Source of the DNA: Rugalucina vietnamica
Lineage: Eukaryota > Mollusca > Bivalvia > Lucinida > Lucinidae
Assembly (NCBI GenBank): GCA_964017185.1
Contig: OZ024869.1
Coordinates: forward strand, 8,516,501-8,580,500
DNA: 64,000 nucleotides
Reading direction: 5' to 3'
The position numbers were made by a program, and so were the translations under genes. This document shows positions 55,701 through 64,000 of this stretch, in pieces (positions within the stretch are counted from its first letter, which is position 1; each line of letters opens with the position of its first letter). The notes below the pieces were generated by a model, which worked only from the letters and a program-made list of their open reading frames with translations, was not told the DNA's origin and made no database searches.

Positions 55701-57836
55701 AGTACATGTTGGTTTGTGTCAGACCTGGTCGGAAATCCCAAACACCGTGTTTCGCATGTCAAGGCTCATTATGCCCCCAACTTCGAAGAAGTTGAGGGGG
55801 CATATTGGTTTGGGTCTGTCCGTGCAGTCAGTCTGTGAGGCAGTCTGTGATGCATGAGTAACGCTTTGCACTTGGTCAGGAACCGTTAGAGCTAGGATCT
55901 TGAAATTTGGTATGTAGTTTGTTTATGAAAATTAAGAGGACCTGTGTTTTTTCTTTCAGGTAAATTCAAGGGGCCAGGGGCCCATTTTGTAAGAGTTATT
56001 TCCCTTTTTAATTCTTGATAAAGTGAATAGATAGTGGGTACCTTGTGTGCGCAACCTCTCCTACAGTTTTATTCCGATTCTCTTGAAACTTTACAGATGT
56101 TGTGACCATGCTTTGAAGATATGCACGTGGTTTGGATATAATCCTCAGATGAATTTTTGTTACTTTTTCGCAATTTGAACTTAGCCATTTTTCGGGCATT
56201 TTCACAATGAAAGTGAATGGGCAGTCGGTACCTCGTGTGCGCAACTCCTCCTACAGTTTCATGCTGATTAATTTAAAACTTTACATGTGTTATGGGCATG
56301 GTCTGAAGATACGCATGTGGTTTGGATATAATCCTTGGATTATTTTTTGTCATTTTTTTGTTTCACAATTTGAACTTAGTCATTTTTTTCGGACATTTTA
56401 GTGAATGGATAGAGGGTACCTTTTGTGCGCAACTCCTCCTACAATTTAATACCAATACTTTTGAAACTTTGCAGAAATTGTGACCATGCTTTGAAGATAT
56501 GCATGTGGTTGGGATATACTCATCAGATTAATTTTTGTCACTTTTTTTACAATTTGAACTTGGTCACTTTTTGGACATTTTTACATCTTGAAAGTGACTT
56601 ACCAGTTGGGGGCACAGTGTTTCATAAACACATTTTTTAGTTTTATGAACCCTTTCAAGGTTAAGTTACTGAAAGAGGGTAAAGAAATTCCCCCTGAGTT
56701 GGAAGAACAGATGAGAGAAGGAAAGATGAAGGAAGCACAGGGGAAAGAAGAAGTTGAAGGTCTTAATGCTGAACTTCAGACACTCAGAGATAAGGTAATG
56801 GGGATTCATTCATAAATTGTTGCCTGCTTGTAATATCATTTGAATAACATATGAGCCGCCTTGTGGGAAAACCAACAATGTGGTTTCTGAACAGGTCTGA
56901 CACAAACCGGCCTGTACAGTCACAGAAGATGGCTAGAAGCTTGAAATTTCGGATTTAAGTAGAAGAGGAACTGTACTATCCGAGTAGCGAAAACAAAGGC
57001 CCTGATCAGCTTCGCGGTTACTGCGAAGCTGATCTGCGTCTTTGTTTTTGCATATGCAGATTGTTGGTTTTCTCATGACGCGGCTCATATGAAGAAAATC
57101 TCTCTGGGATTTCCTACCAGGCTTGACACAAACCAGTTTGTGCAGCCAAAGTTGATAGCAAGAGACAAGCAATTTTGGTTTGAAGAAAAAATGCATTGAC
57201 CTTTGAAGTGGAAAAAAGAGTTGATCAGCAGCTTCATGACTATGGAACATCTGATATATGCCTTCACTCTTGCATACAAGCAAAAAGAAGTATTTTATAT
57301 TGCTGAAAATTAATTGACTCATGGCACATGGAAAACAACTTCACACACTACTTGCTAACAGCAATGACACAGGTCACTATATTCTTAAAATCTAACAAGA
57401 TATCAGCAAACTATTTCCTGCTTTGGCAGGTGGGTCTATTCCTTCTTGTTGGGAAATAAATTCCTGCTCTGACAAGCCAAACAGAAGCCTCCATGGCGCA
57501 GAGGTTATGTCACTTGCCTTGTAATCCAGGGGTCGTAGGTTCCATCCTGTGCTTCTCCAGTCTGTCGGTTGAGACTCTATACTGAGGTCATGTCTCTATA
57601 TGACCTTAGTTGTTGGTGGGACGTTAAACCCCAAATCAACCAAACAACCTGACAACAGTTTCCTATACCTTGAACGATGATTCCTATTTTCACAGGTGAA
57701 ACATCAAGACAGTTTACTCCAGAGATATAAAGAGATCATCAAATCTAACAAAGAGAAACACATACAAGTGATAGAGGAGAGAGACTCACTACAGAGAAAA
57801 CTAGAAGATAACCAGATGGAACTGGCTAAGTTACAG
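52745..57836 (+). CDS. Golgin subfamily A member 4-like (golgin-245) protein, internal exons
   Basis: Six phase-0 exons with AG/GT borders: 52745-52981, 53352-53606, 53887-53934, 54775-54930, 56660-56794 and 57696-57836; 324 codons. The first two are Ser-rich (SRSRTSSISSVTSDSSFF), like the low-complexity head of GOLGA4. From YQYIQKYQRRATRYKAKF on, the chain is a coiled coil with the blocks TQSQDRAFRRISELKEQIQL, EKGEFIKVLQMQVKLLKE and LLQRYKEIIKSNKEKH, which follow the vertebrate golgin-245 order (SQSQDKSLRRISELREELQ, VLQTQV, LKRCKETIQSHKEQ). Golgin-245 tethers vesicles at the trans-Golgi, bound by a C-terminal GRIP domain that would lie beyond the window. The gene continues past the BEL/Pao insertion. 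Confidence 0.85.
53976..54141 (+). mobile_element. Short hAT-type MITE
   Basis: Ends CAGGGGTGGATCCAGG and GTCCGCCACTG, interior GGGGTTTGAGCGAACCCC. Second copy of the 31087-31238 element. Flanks do not show a clear 8-bp duplication. Confidence 0.65.
54430..54745 (+). repeat. Foldback repeat in golgin intron, copy 1
   Basis: Shares TGCTGTTTTCCAGTG..ATAACGTCAT, TATTAACACTTT..GGGAATATGTAA and TCTTACACTC with copy 2 at 55300-55615. It ends in a hairpin whose arms are TCTTACACTCACGATCATTT and its complement around GGCAGAATGC (about 54655-54745). Confidence 0.7.
55110..55250 (+). repeat. SINE-type 3' fragment
   Basis: ATGTTGTGTCCTTGAGCAAG, then ACATTAACTTT and TGACTGGGATGTAAAACCAC with A-rich end; shares words with the SINE tails at 57600 and 46960. 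Confidence 0.5.
55300..55615 (+). repeat. Foldback repeat in golgin intron, copy 2
   Basis: Same family as 54430-54745. Here the left palindrome ATTATCATATGACGT..ACGTCATATGATAAT is intact, and the right hairpin AAATTTATCAAAC..TTTGATAAATTT is partly decayed. Confidence 0.7.
55760..56640 (+). repeat. Tandem diverged repeats of about 180 bp
   Basis: GTGCGCAACTCCTCCTACAG, AAACTTTACA, ATGCTTTGAAGATATGCA.GTGGTT and CACAATTTGAACTTAGTCA recur about every 180-190 bp at roughly 56040, 56225 and 56420. Likely part of a repetitive element in this golgin intron. Confidence 0.65.
56847..57092. mobile_element. Bivalve-type foldback MITE
   Basis: CATATGAGCCGCC..GTGGGAAAACCAACAAT at the left and TTGTTGGTTTTCTCATGACGCGGCTCATATG at the right, with degenerate inverted interior and a perfect hairpin GATCAGCTTCGC..GCGAAGCTGATC (57011-57041). 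I recall this ATGAGCCGC/AAAACCAAC family as widespread in bivalve genomes. Confidence 0.65.
57487..57655 (+). repeat. tRNA-derived SINE
   Basis: The head GCCTCCATGGCGCAGAGGTT has a tRNA-Thr-like anticodon arm (CTTGTAA), B box GGTTCCATCC, and tail GTTGGTGGGACGTTAAACCC followed by an A/C-rich end. Inserted about 40 bp before the last golgin exon's polypyrimidine tract. Confidence 0.7.
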
Positions 57837-57943
57837 GTTAGGTGTTACATGTTGTAAACAGTATATTACATATTCTTTCTTGCCATATTCTTTCTATACT
57901 ATGCATTAGCATAGACACAACAACCTCTTTATAACACTGTCTA
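57837..57943. other. Short gap between the last golgin exon and the LTR
   Basis: Starts with the donor GTTAGG of the last visible golgin exon; intron sequence only. Confidence 0.6.
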
Positions 57944-58465
57944 TGTAGCAGTGATCCCAACACCTTTACTTTCTGCCACATCGGAGATTTTGGAATAAAT
58001 ACTAATTCCAGTTTTCACAATTTTATTTTACTTTTAAACAACCACTTTTAACTTTCATATTTTATATCACTTTACAACTTTACTTTAACACACCTTTACT
58101 TTTACTGCACTATCTCGGCATTACTTTATCTGCTTTATTTTAGCTCTACTCAAACAGCCCACGTTGCGGTATTTATACTCAGTTCAAGCTTCACGTGTGA
58201 ACTCAGTATGCACACAAAGCACGTGGAATGCGAGAGCGGAGCACAAGAGGAGTAATGATATATCAGACAATTTTCCCGCCTTATCATAGCTCCGGTGGAG
58301 TAAAGCTTTAAAGTACAAGTTACGTAATGAACTGTAATCAAAGATTATCAATGCGTGAAATAAAACAAGCGTATTTACTGACAATATGTAAAATTTCCTT
58401 ACATCAATACATTAAGTTATTATCAAGGTCAAGTTTATATAATTATATGCATCGTGTTCACGACA
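57944..58465 (-). repeat. 3' LTR of the BEL/Pao element
   Basis: On the minus strand it begins TGTCGTGAACACGATG (58465) directly after the purine-containing tract TTTTGGCCGGAG, and ends ...GATCACTGCTACA (57944): TGT/ACA ends. It contains a TATA box in GAGTATAAATACCGC (about 58165-58180) and AATAAA-type signals. The 5' LTR is outside the window, so age and target duplication cannot be read. Confidence 0.75.
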
Positions 58466-58633
58466 CTCCGGCCAAAAGGTATGACAACACTTATGAATTG
58501 TGAATATTGTACAATGAATGAAATTGGCATCAAAAATTATCAATATAAAGTTCATGTCTCAGTTTAATATAACCCTCTGTATCAGTTCATATGTCTGCCC
58601 AAAGAGCAATCTTCTGTATCACTTTATTGTCCT

Positions 58634-59455
58634 TTATATATCGTCTGTAGGTGTTTCGCCAACGAGTTGCCTTATCTTCCTCCTGGCTATGTCTGCTGCT
58701 TTCCTCATCGGCCTTCGAGTTTTGACATCGTCCCTCAAAGCGTCATTGTGCTCAGATGCTATCGAGTCTGAACTATAATCCGAGCACTCCAGTGGGTACA
58801 GTAAGCACAAGGGACGAACCACGTTTCGCCCAGATCCTAGTTGTACCACTGCTGATCGTACCAGTCCATCCCTGCTCATGTTCAACTGGATGATCTTGGC
58901 AAGCTTCCATGAACCACGAGGCGTGTCATCCTTCACGATAACGATGTCGTTCACATTTGGATCCTGATCAGACTGAATTCTACCACTACTGAGTTTATAC
59001 TGCTTTCTTTCACGTAAACTCAGTAGGTAATCTTCACGCCAGGCTCTCCAGAATTGTTCGACTAATCTCTCCCCCTTCTTCCATATTCGAAACACATTCC
59101 GTTCAGAACTTTGGTACGGAGTATAATCTTCATCACCGTCGTCATTTACCGTCTCCGGAATACCAGTTTTTGGGTTTAAACACAGAAAGTGTCCTGGTGT
59201 AATGGCTATTGTTGAGTCAATATCATCCCCGACATATACTAGAGGTCGAGAATTCACAACAGACTCAACTTCTTTCACAACTGTATGCATTTGGTCATCA
59301 GAGAGCAATTTTCGTCCCACAGCTTTTCTTAACGACCGTTTCACTAACCCGACAAGTCTTTCATAGAATCCACCCATCCATGGTGAGAGCTCTATAATGA
59401 ATGACCACTTTATTCCTTCACATGAAAAATAACTCTGAATCTCCTCACTAGTCAC
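58634..59455 (-). CDS. BEL/Pao integrase C-terminal part and DUF5641 tail
   Basis: Continues the integrase in another frame after a single frame change near 59480. SPWMGGFYERLVGLVKRSLR holds the third catalytic residue (Glu), then VVKEVESVVNSRPL and the C-terminal module (LLSLRERKQY, VNDIVIVKDD, PRGSWKLAKI) typical of BEL/Pao integrases. In the family, these three catalytic residues process and join the cDNA ends. Confidence 0.85.
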   Translation of the reverse strand: MTSEEIQSYFSCEGIKWSFIIELSPWMGGFYERLVGLVKRSLRKAVGRKLLSDDQMHTVVKEVESVVNSRPLVYVGDDIDSTIAITPGHFLCLNPKTGIPETVNDDGDEDYTPYQSSERNVFRIWKKGERLVEQFWRAWREDYLLSLRERKQYKLSSGRIQSDQDPNVNDIVIVKDDTPRGSWKLAKIIQLNMSRDGLVRSAVVQLGSGRNVVRPLCLLYPLECSDYSSDSIASEHNDALRDDVKTRRPMRKAADIARRKIRQLVGETPTDDI

Positions 59456-59469
59456 TATATTCTTCCATA

Positions 59470-62166
59470 TCAGTTGGAGCGTTTGTCCGCCAGTTTGAAT
59501 TGCATTGCATTGTCACTCACTATTTCACTAGGCATTCCTCTGGTCGCAATAAATCTTCTGAGACAAAACAAGAATGACGTTGTTGTCATATCACTCACAA
59601 TTTCGAGATGAATTGCGCGAGTAACGAAACACGTGAATAAACAAATCCAGATTTTCTTCACCACTCCGTTATCTTTGGTGTGTAGAGGGCCTAGGTAATC
59701 CAGGCCTGTCCTAGAAAACGGTATCGCCTCCGACACCCGTGTTTTCGGCAATGGAGCCATGGGTGGCATTTTATAAGGACCACCTTCCAATCTTTTGCAC
59801 AACACACATTCTCGTAACACTTTTTTCACTCTCGCTCTTCCACTAATAATCCAGTATTTCATCCTGATGGAACTCAGTGTTTGCGATACACCAGAATGGA
59901 GTATCCTTGTATGTGAATCTTCTATCACTAAATCCGTGAATCTATCACTACTTGGAAGTAATATTGGATATCTTGTGGCTTCCGTAAGCTCGGCATTTTC
60001 CATCCTGCCTTTGCACCTAAGCACTTCCCTATCATCTACACATACTCCTAATTGATTCACTATTGTTTTCCACTTTCCGTTACTGACAGATCTAAATGCC
60101 TCAGGGAAGTGATTTATCTGAGTATGTTTGATCCACAAGAGCTCAGCCTTTTCAAACTCTTCTTTCTTTAAATCACTGTGGTTTTCGTTTCTATGTCTCA
60201 TTTTATCTATGAATCTCAAACACCAGGCTGTCACTCGTTTTAAGCGGAGAAGGGTGGAATACCGGGATATATCCATCTCAAACGGGGCACATCTGACTGG
60301 ATCCGTATCTTTACCCTTCATTTCTCTGTTGGTCAAATTTGCACTTTCACATTCTTCACGTTTCATGTTTTCCATTGTTTCACTTTCAGAATTCACTTCT
60401 GAACAATTTTCATTGACACTGTTTGGCCATTCACTGATTGGGCATTGTAACCACTGTGGACCTTTCCACCACAACTCATTTTCAACAATCTGCGTCACTG
60501 TACACCCTCTGCTGGCTAGATCTGCTGGGTTTTCTTTTGTATTCACATACTGAAATACGATGTTACCGTGTGAATTGATTTCTTGCACTCTGTTCCTTAC
60601 GAATGTCGGTAGTGTTTTATCGGATTTTATCCAACTGAGAACACACTGGGAGTCTGTCAGAATCACAAGTGTTTCGAAATGTAATTTCAGCTGTTCTCTC
60701 ACAAACTGTAAACTGCGGGTGCCTATAAGAACAGCCATTAATTCCAATCTCGGAATTGTCATCGTCTTGACAGATGCTAATCTTGCTTTTGAGAACACTA
60801 AGTGACTAGACCTAGTGCCATCATACTGAATGAGGTACACTGCACACGCATAAGCAACAGCTGATGCATCACAAAAACACAATAGATCATATTTGCTTTC
60901 ACATTCATTTCTTATGCATCTTATAATTTCAACTTGACCGATGCCTTCAAGGTCTGATTTTATATCTGACCATTCGATTTGCTCGGCCGTATCCAATTCG
61001 TCATCCCAATCTAGCTGTTTCTTCCAGAAGCTTTGCATTAGCACCTTCCCCCGAAGAATAACAGGACACAGTAATCCAATCGGGTCATAAATAGATGCTA
61101 TTTCTTTTAGAACACTTCTTTTTGTAACAATTGTGTTTTCTTTCACTTTCACAGAATTTCGAATAGCGAGTGTATCGTTGGCTGTATTCCACGTCATACC
61201 GAGAACTTTTATATCTGTTCCGTTAGCACGGTCATTCTCAGGAATCACATTATTTACATCAGCACTACTTGTCATCCATTCCCGTAGATTCATGCTGGCT
61301 GCATTGAATATAGTCTTTGATTGACTATACAGGTCAGTTGCTTCTTTCACAGAATTTGCTCCAGTGATCACATTATCCATGTATATATCACTTTTGATTT
61401 TATCAGAGACTTCAGAACCATACGAATCCAGATGTGCTTCAACTGTTGCTCCAAGGAGAAAGGGACTTGAGATTATCCCAAAGGGGACACGGCAGAATCG
61501 AAATTCCTGAATGGTATCCTCATTCACGATCGGTTGGGAATGGTCCTTCAACCAAACGAATCGCGTCACATCTCTTTCACTTTCCTGAAGTCCGACTTGA
61601 AGGAATGCTTTTTCAATATCAGAAATGGTCCCTATTGTGTATAGCCTGAATCTGAGAAGAATGCCACATAAGTTTTGTAGTAACACTGGACCACGATATA
61701 AGCACTCGTTTAAGCTTTTGTTCCCAAGTTTAGACTTTGCTGATGTGTCATACACTACGCAGAGCTTAGTTGTTGTTTTCTGTGGAGTAATAACTACATG
61801 GTGGGGTATGTAGTGTTTTATAGCATCACATTTGAAGCGGTCAACCTTTTCAATGACTCCTTTCGCCAGTTGATCTTGTATGATTGAGTCATACTTCGGT
61901 AGCATGCCAGGCTGCTTCTGCATCCTAGATACTAATGACCTGAGACGACCAATAGCTAATCCTCTATTTTCTTTGATATCTGGCACCTCTTCTTTCCATG
62001 GCCATTTCACAGCATATCTTCCATTTTCGTATTGAAGTGTTTCTTTAAATTTTTCCAATGCTCTAGTATCCTCTGAATCACAAGAGCTCACTGGGTTTGA
62101 AATTCCTAAAGTTTCCAACTTCCAGAAGTCTTCTAAATCTGGCTTCACTGGCACAACACTACGCAC
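59470..62166 (-). CDS. BEL/Pao pol: RT, RNase H, integrase N-terminal part
   Basis: 898 codons, in the -1 frame relative to gag-protease with a short overlap (62145-62166). PDLEDFWKLETLGI is the BEL-type linker. The RT holds CVVYDTSAKS and an active-site box reading IYMDN near residue 261, where YVDD is usual. After the A17/DUF1759-associated region comes RNase H (LLCFCDASAVAYACAVYL, VILTDSQCVLSWIK), then the integrase zinc-binding part (HTRILHSGVS... CVLCKR) and the first two integrase catalytic Asp (TGLDYLGPL, IVSDNAMQF). It stops at 59470 through a frameshift. Confidence 0.88.
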   Translation of the reverse strand: MRSVVPVKPDLEDFWKLETLGISNPVSSCDSEDTRALEKFKETLQYENGRYAVKWPWKEEVPDIKENRGLAIGRLRSLVSRMQKQPGMLPKYDSIIQDQLAKGVIEKVDRFKCDAIKHYIPHHVVITPQKTTTKLCVVYDTSAKSKLGNKSLNECLYRGPVLLQNLCGILLRFRLYTIGTISDIEKAFLQVGLQESERDVTRFVWLKDHSQPIVNEDTIQEFRFCRVPFGIISSPFLLGATVEAHLDSYGSEVSDKIKSDIYMDNVITGANSVKEATDLYSQSKTIFNAASMNLREWMTSSADVNNVIPENDRANGTDIKVLGMTWNTANDTLAIRNSVKVKENTIVTKRSVLKEIASIYDPIGLLCPVILRGKVLMQSFWKKQLDWDDELDTAEQIEWSDIKSDLEGIGQVEIIRCIRNECESKYDLLCFCDASAVAYACAVYLIQYDGTRSSHLVFSKARLASVKTMTIPRLELMAVLIGTRSLQFVREQLKLHFETLVILTDSQCVLSWIKSDKTLPTFVRNRVQEINSHGNIVFQYVNTKENPADLASRGCTVTQIVENELWWKGPQWLQCPISEWPNSVNENCSEVNSESETMENMKREECESANLTNREMKGKDTDPVRCAPFEMDISRYSTLLRLKRVTAWCLRFIDKMRHRNENHSDLKKEEFEKAELLWIKHTQINHFPEAFRSVSNGKWKTIVNQLGVCVDDREVLRCKGRMENAELTEATRYPILLPSSDRFTDLVIEDSHTRILHSGVSQTLSSIRMKYWIISGRARVKKVLRECVLCKRLEGGPYKMPPMAPLPKTRVSEAIPFSRTGLDYLGPLHTKDNGVVKKIWICLFTCFVTRAIHLEIVSDMTTTSFLFCLRRFIATRGMPSEIVSDNAMQFKLADKRSN

Positions 62167-63986
62167 GAGAATACACTTGAATCATTTATTGTGTTTCCAT
62201 GTGTAAGAATGATCATACTTGATTCTACACTATCACAGTTGTATTGATTTGTACGACCTGTAAGAATCCACCCAAATCTAGAATTTAGCAAATATAGCCC
62301 ACTTTGAACTTCAATCCTATCAGGAAGAATAACGTCGAGATAGTAATCACTTTCAATCAATATTTGAACACTGTCGGATTCCTTTTCATGTGGAATGGTA
62401 TCAGCAAGTTGCAGACCTTTTATCATCTTTTCAAATCTTTCCTGTGATTCGAAAGTGGCAGGTTGTCTTTGAACAGTCCCGGTAATACCTGGTACAATGT
62501 TTGCTGTTATCTTCATCAGTGTTCCGTCTCTTTGTTTCAGTTGAAGCTGAGCGGACTTAGTCTTTATTACCTTTGGAGTGGTACTCCCAAATGTGACTAA
62601 GTGGATCTCTTGTTCATCGTCTCCTTGAAGCATCAACTTCTTGGCCAACTCTTCAGTAATGTACGTCCTCTGTGAGCCGGAGTCCTGTAGAACACCTATT
62701 TGCTCCGTCTTAGTGTTGTTAGTGTTATGGACTTCTGTGAGTGCTGTTTGCATTAGCACGGATTCTCCTACAGAGAGACATGTACTTTCGTGTTGCGCCG
62801 ATACAGACGGAGCAAGTTCAGCTTCAGCTCCTTCAGCTACATGTACACTTTCTGTGACGCGGGTTCTTTCTAATTTTGATGGGCACAAACTCCGATGGTG
62901 AACACTGAATTCTCCACAATACACACATCTTTTCGAGGATTTGCAATCACGAGTGTAGTGCCCCTCCTTTAAACACTTGAAACAACTCCCTTTTAGTTGT
63001 CTTTTTCTTTCTTCAATAGATCTGTACTTTTGGCACTCATCACTCCAGTGATTGCTGCTACAGTATCTACACATTGCTCCTTTCGAATTTGTTTCTGACT
63101 TACCCTTTTGTTTTTCTTGAACTGTAAGCGCCTCATTTGGCTGTCTATGAGCTCCTCCTTTTGAATTATGGACGGAGTATTCCAGTCTGTTACTGTTCTC
63201 AGTTCTTGCTCCGTATTTAGGTTTTGCTCCGAATGCTTTCTCACTATCTACCTTTGCCTTTTCATAAGCCACAACATATTCTTTCAATAATTCTTTCAGC
63301 AGAAACACTGTCCATTTCTTTTCAACTCCTTTCTTAATTTCTAAATGCCTTATAACACTGCTAGGTAACTTTGATTTTATTATTGACACAAACACATCTT
63401 GGTTGATATTTTGCCCTAGAACATCTAAACTTCTGAGGTGTTTATCGACAGCATCAAGCAAAGATCTTAGACTATCAACAGAGTCACTAGCTGATTTCAA
63501 ATTAATTATTGCTGTGTAATGCAAATCTACTGTGTCTTGCACATTCCCGAATCTGTCTGTTAATATCTTTAACGCTACGCTGTAATTCTCATTTGAGAGA
63601 GACAACCCCGTTATTGCACTTTTGGCGTCTCCGGTCAGCTTATTCCTCAGGTAATTGAATTTCTCAATATCGGAAAGGCTGTCGTTTTTGTGAACAGAAG
63701 ATTCAAATGACTGCCAAAATTCAACCCATTTTAGCTTATCTCCGTTGAAGGAGCAAAGTTCCAACTTGGGGAGTTTCACTGATGATTGTACAGGTAATGG
63801 ACCAGGCTTAGTGCTTTTTAGAAAATCCTTCTGAAATTCTAGCTGCATTTCAATTAGCTTTTGCATATCACTTTTACTTTCATCATGTTTTGTTTGCATC
63901 ATTAATGACTCTTCCTTTTTCATTCTATCTTTCAATTCTATCTCAAACTTTCTGAGCTTTGTTATCATAGTATTTGCTGTGAACAA
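62145..63986 (-). CDS. BEL/Pao gag and aspartic protease
   Basis: An open frame of 613 codons. The N-terminal part is a coiled coil followed by a DUF1759-type gag region (SVKLPKLELCSFNGDKLKWV, then WQSFESSVHKNDSLSDIEKF). Zinc knuckles lie at about residues 306-370: CRYCSSNHWSDEC, CFKCLKEGHYTRDC and CVYCGEFSV. The protease active site DSGSQRTYI lies near residue 434 (DUF1758 type). The true start may be further upstream, outside the window. It ends at TGA 22 nt inside the pol frame. Confidence 0.88.
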   Translation of the reverse strand: MFTANTMITKLRKFEIELKDRMKKEESLMMQTKHDESKSDMQKLIEMQLEFQKDFLKSTKPGPLPVQSSVKLPKLELCSFNGDKLKWVEFWQSFESSVHKNDSLSDIEKFNYLRNKLTGDAKSAITGLSLSNENYSVALKILTDRFGNVQDTVDLHYTAIINLKSASDSVDSLRSLLDAVDKHLRSLDVLGQNINQDVFVSIIKSKLPSSVIRHLEIKKGVEKKWTVFLLKELLKEYVVAYEKAKVDSEKAFGAKPKYGARTENSNRLEYSVHNSKGGAHRQPNEALTVQEKQKGKSETNSKGAMCRYCSSNHWSDECQKYRSIEERKRQLKGSCFKCLKEGHYTRDCKSSKRCVYCGEFSVHHRSLCPSKLERTRVTESVHVAEGAEAELAPSVSAQHESTCLSVGESVLMQTALTEVHNTNNTKTEQIGVLQDSGSQRTYITEELAKKLMLQGDDEQEIHLVTFGSTTPKVIKTKSAQLQLKQRDGTLMKITANIVPGITGTVQRQPATFESQERFEKMIKGLQLADTIPHEKESDSVQILIESDYYLDVILPDRIEVQSGLYLLNSRFGWILTGRTNQYNCDSVESSMIILTHGNTINDSSVFSCVVLCQ

Positions 63987-64000
63987 TACGTCAGCATCAC

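Larger units (their letters stand above)
58634..63986 (-). mobile_element. BEL/Pao LTR retrotransposon, internal region
   Basis: Gag-protease, pol and integrase frames follow in order on the minus strand, then the 3' LTR (57944-58465). The 5' leader and 5' LTR lie beyond 64000. The three frames are nearly intact; only a frame change between gag-protease and pol and one in the integrase break it. It sits in the golgin gene, antisense to it. Confidence 0.9.

Noticed and set aside
57487..57560. A functional tRNA-Thr gene
   Set aside because: Acceptor ends do not pair and the sequence runs into a SINE tail.
59795..61813. Plus-strand frames within the BEL/Pao element
   Set aside because: Antisense shadows of the long pol frame.

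Overview
This is a 64 kb piece of an animal nuclear genome: AT-rich, intron-containing host genes with GT-AG junctions, and very dense in mobile DNA. A bivalve mollusc is the best guess. The grounds are the mix of Penelope-like, BEL/Pao, LINE and tRNA-SINE repeats, plus a foldback MITE at about 56850-57090 whose ends (ATGAGCCGC and related) I recall from many bivalve sequences. That recollection is not a database result. Host genes: (1) A complete five-exon plus-strand gene at 13502-30820 encodes a 162-residue secreted protein with eight cysteines; its first three introns are packed with transposons. (2) A complete five-exon minus-strand gene at 33575-31507 encodes a 322-residue membrane-anchored short-chain dehydrogenase of the retinol/17-beta-hydroxysteroid dehydrogenase (SDR9C) type. 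(3) A plus-strand golgin-245/GOLGA4-like gene has a probable first exon at 42798-42878, using a GC donor, and six clear coiled-coil exons between 52745 and 57836; it runs on past the window. Layout: 1-13 kb is repeat-rich intergenic DNA, with Penelope-like element (PLE) fragments and a 3.6 kb foldback element (7436-11031). 14-22 kb is intron 2 of gene 1, holding a TTAA-flanked 7.6 kb element (14246-21883). That element contains a decayed LINE (about 16900-20750), which itself carries an 8-bp-TSD hAT-like element (17094-18345) and a decayed hammerhead-bearing insert. 22-30 kb is intron 3, with a TTAA MITE, CpG-rich short-motif arrays and a mariner-like MITE. 34-42 kb is a cluster of PLE copies, disrupted by a 2.66 kb transposon made largely of AGATATCT palindromes and by a roughly 0.4 kb insert with a canonical hammerhead ribozyme. 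42-50 kb is the first golgin intron, with several nested terminal-inverted-repeat elements, one carrying the same 83-codon ORF in both arms. 50-58 kb holds a LINE 3' fragment, SINEs and the golgin exons. 57.9-64 kb is a nearly complete BEL/Pao LTR retrotransposon on the minus strand; its 5' end lies outside the window. The most notable observations are the hammerhead ribozyme at 40203-40248, whose context resembles a metazoan retrozyme; the AGATATCT array element; the twin-ORF inverted-repeat element; and the CpG-rich degenerate motif arrays. Everything here was read by eye. Coordinates of coding exons are exact where stated; boundaries of old repeats are approximate.
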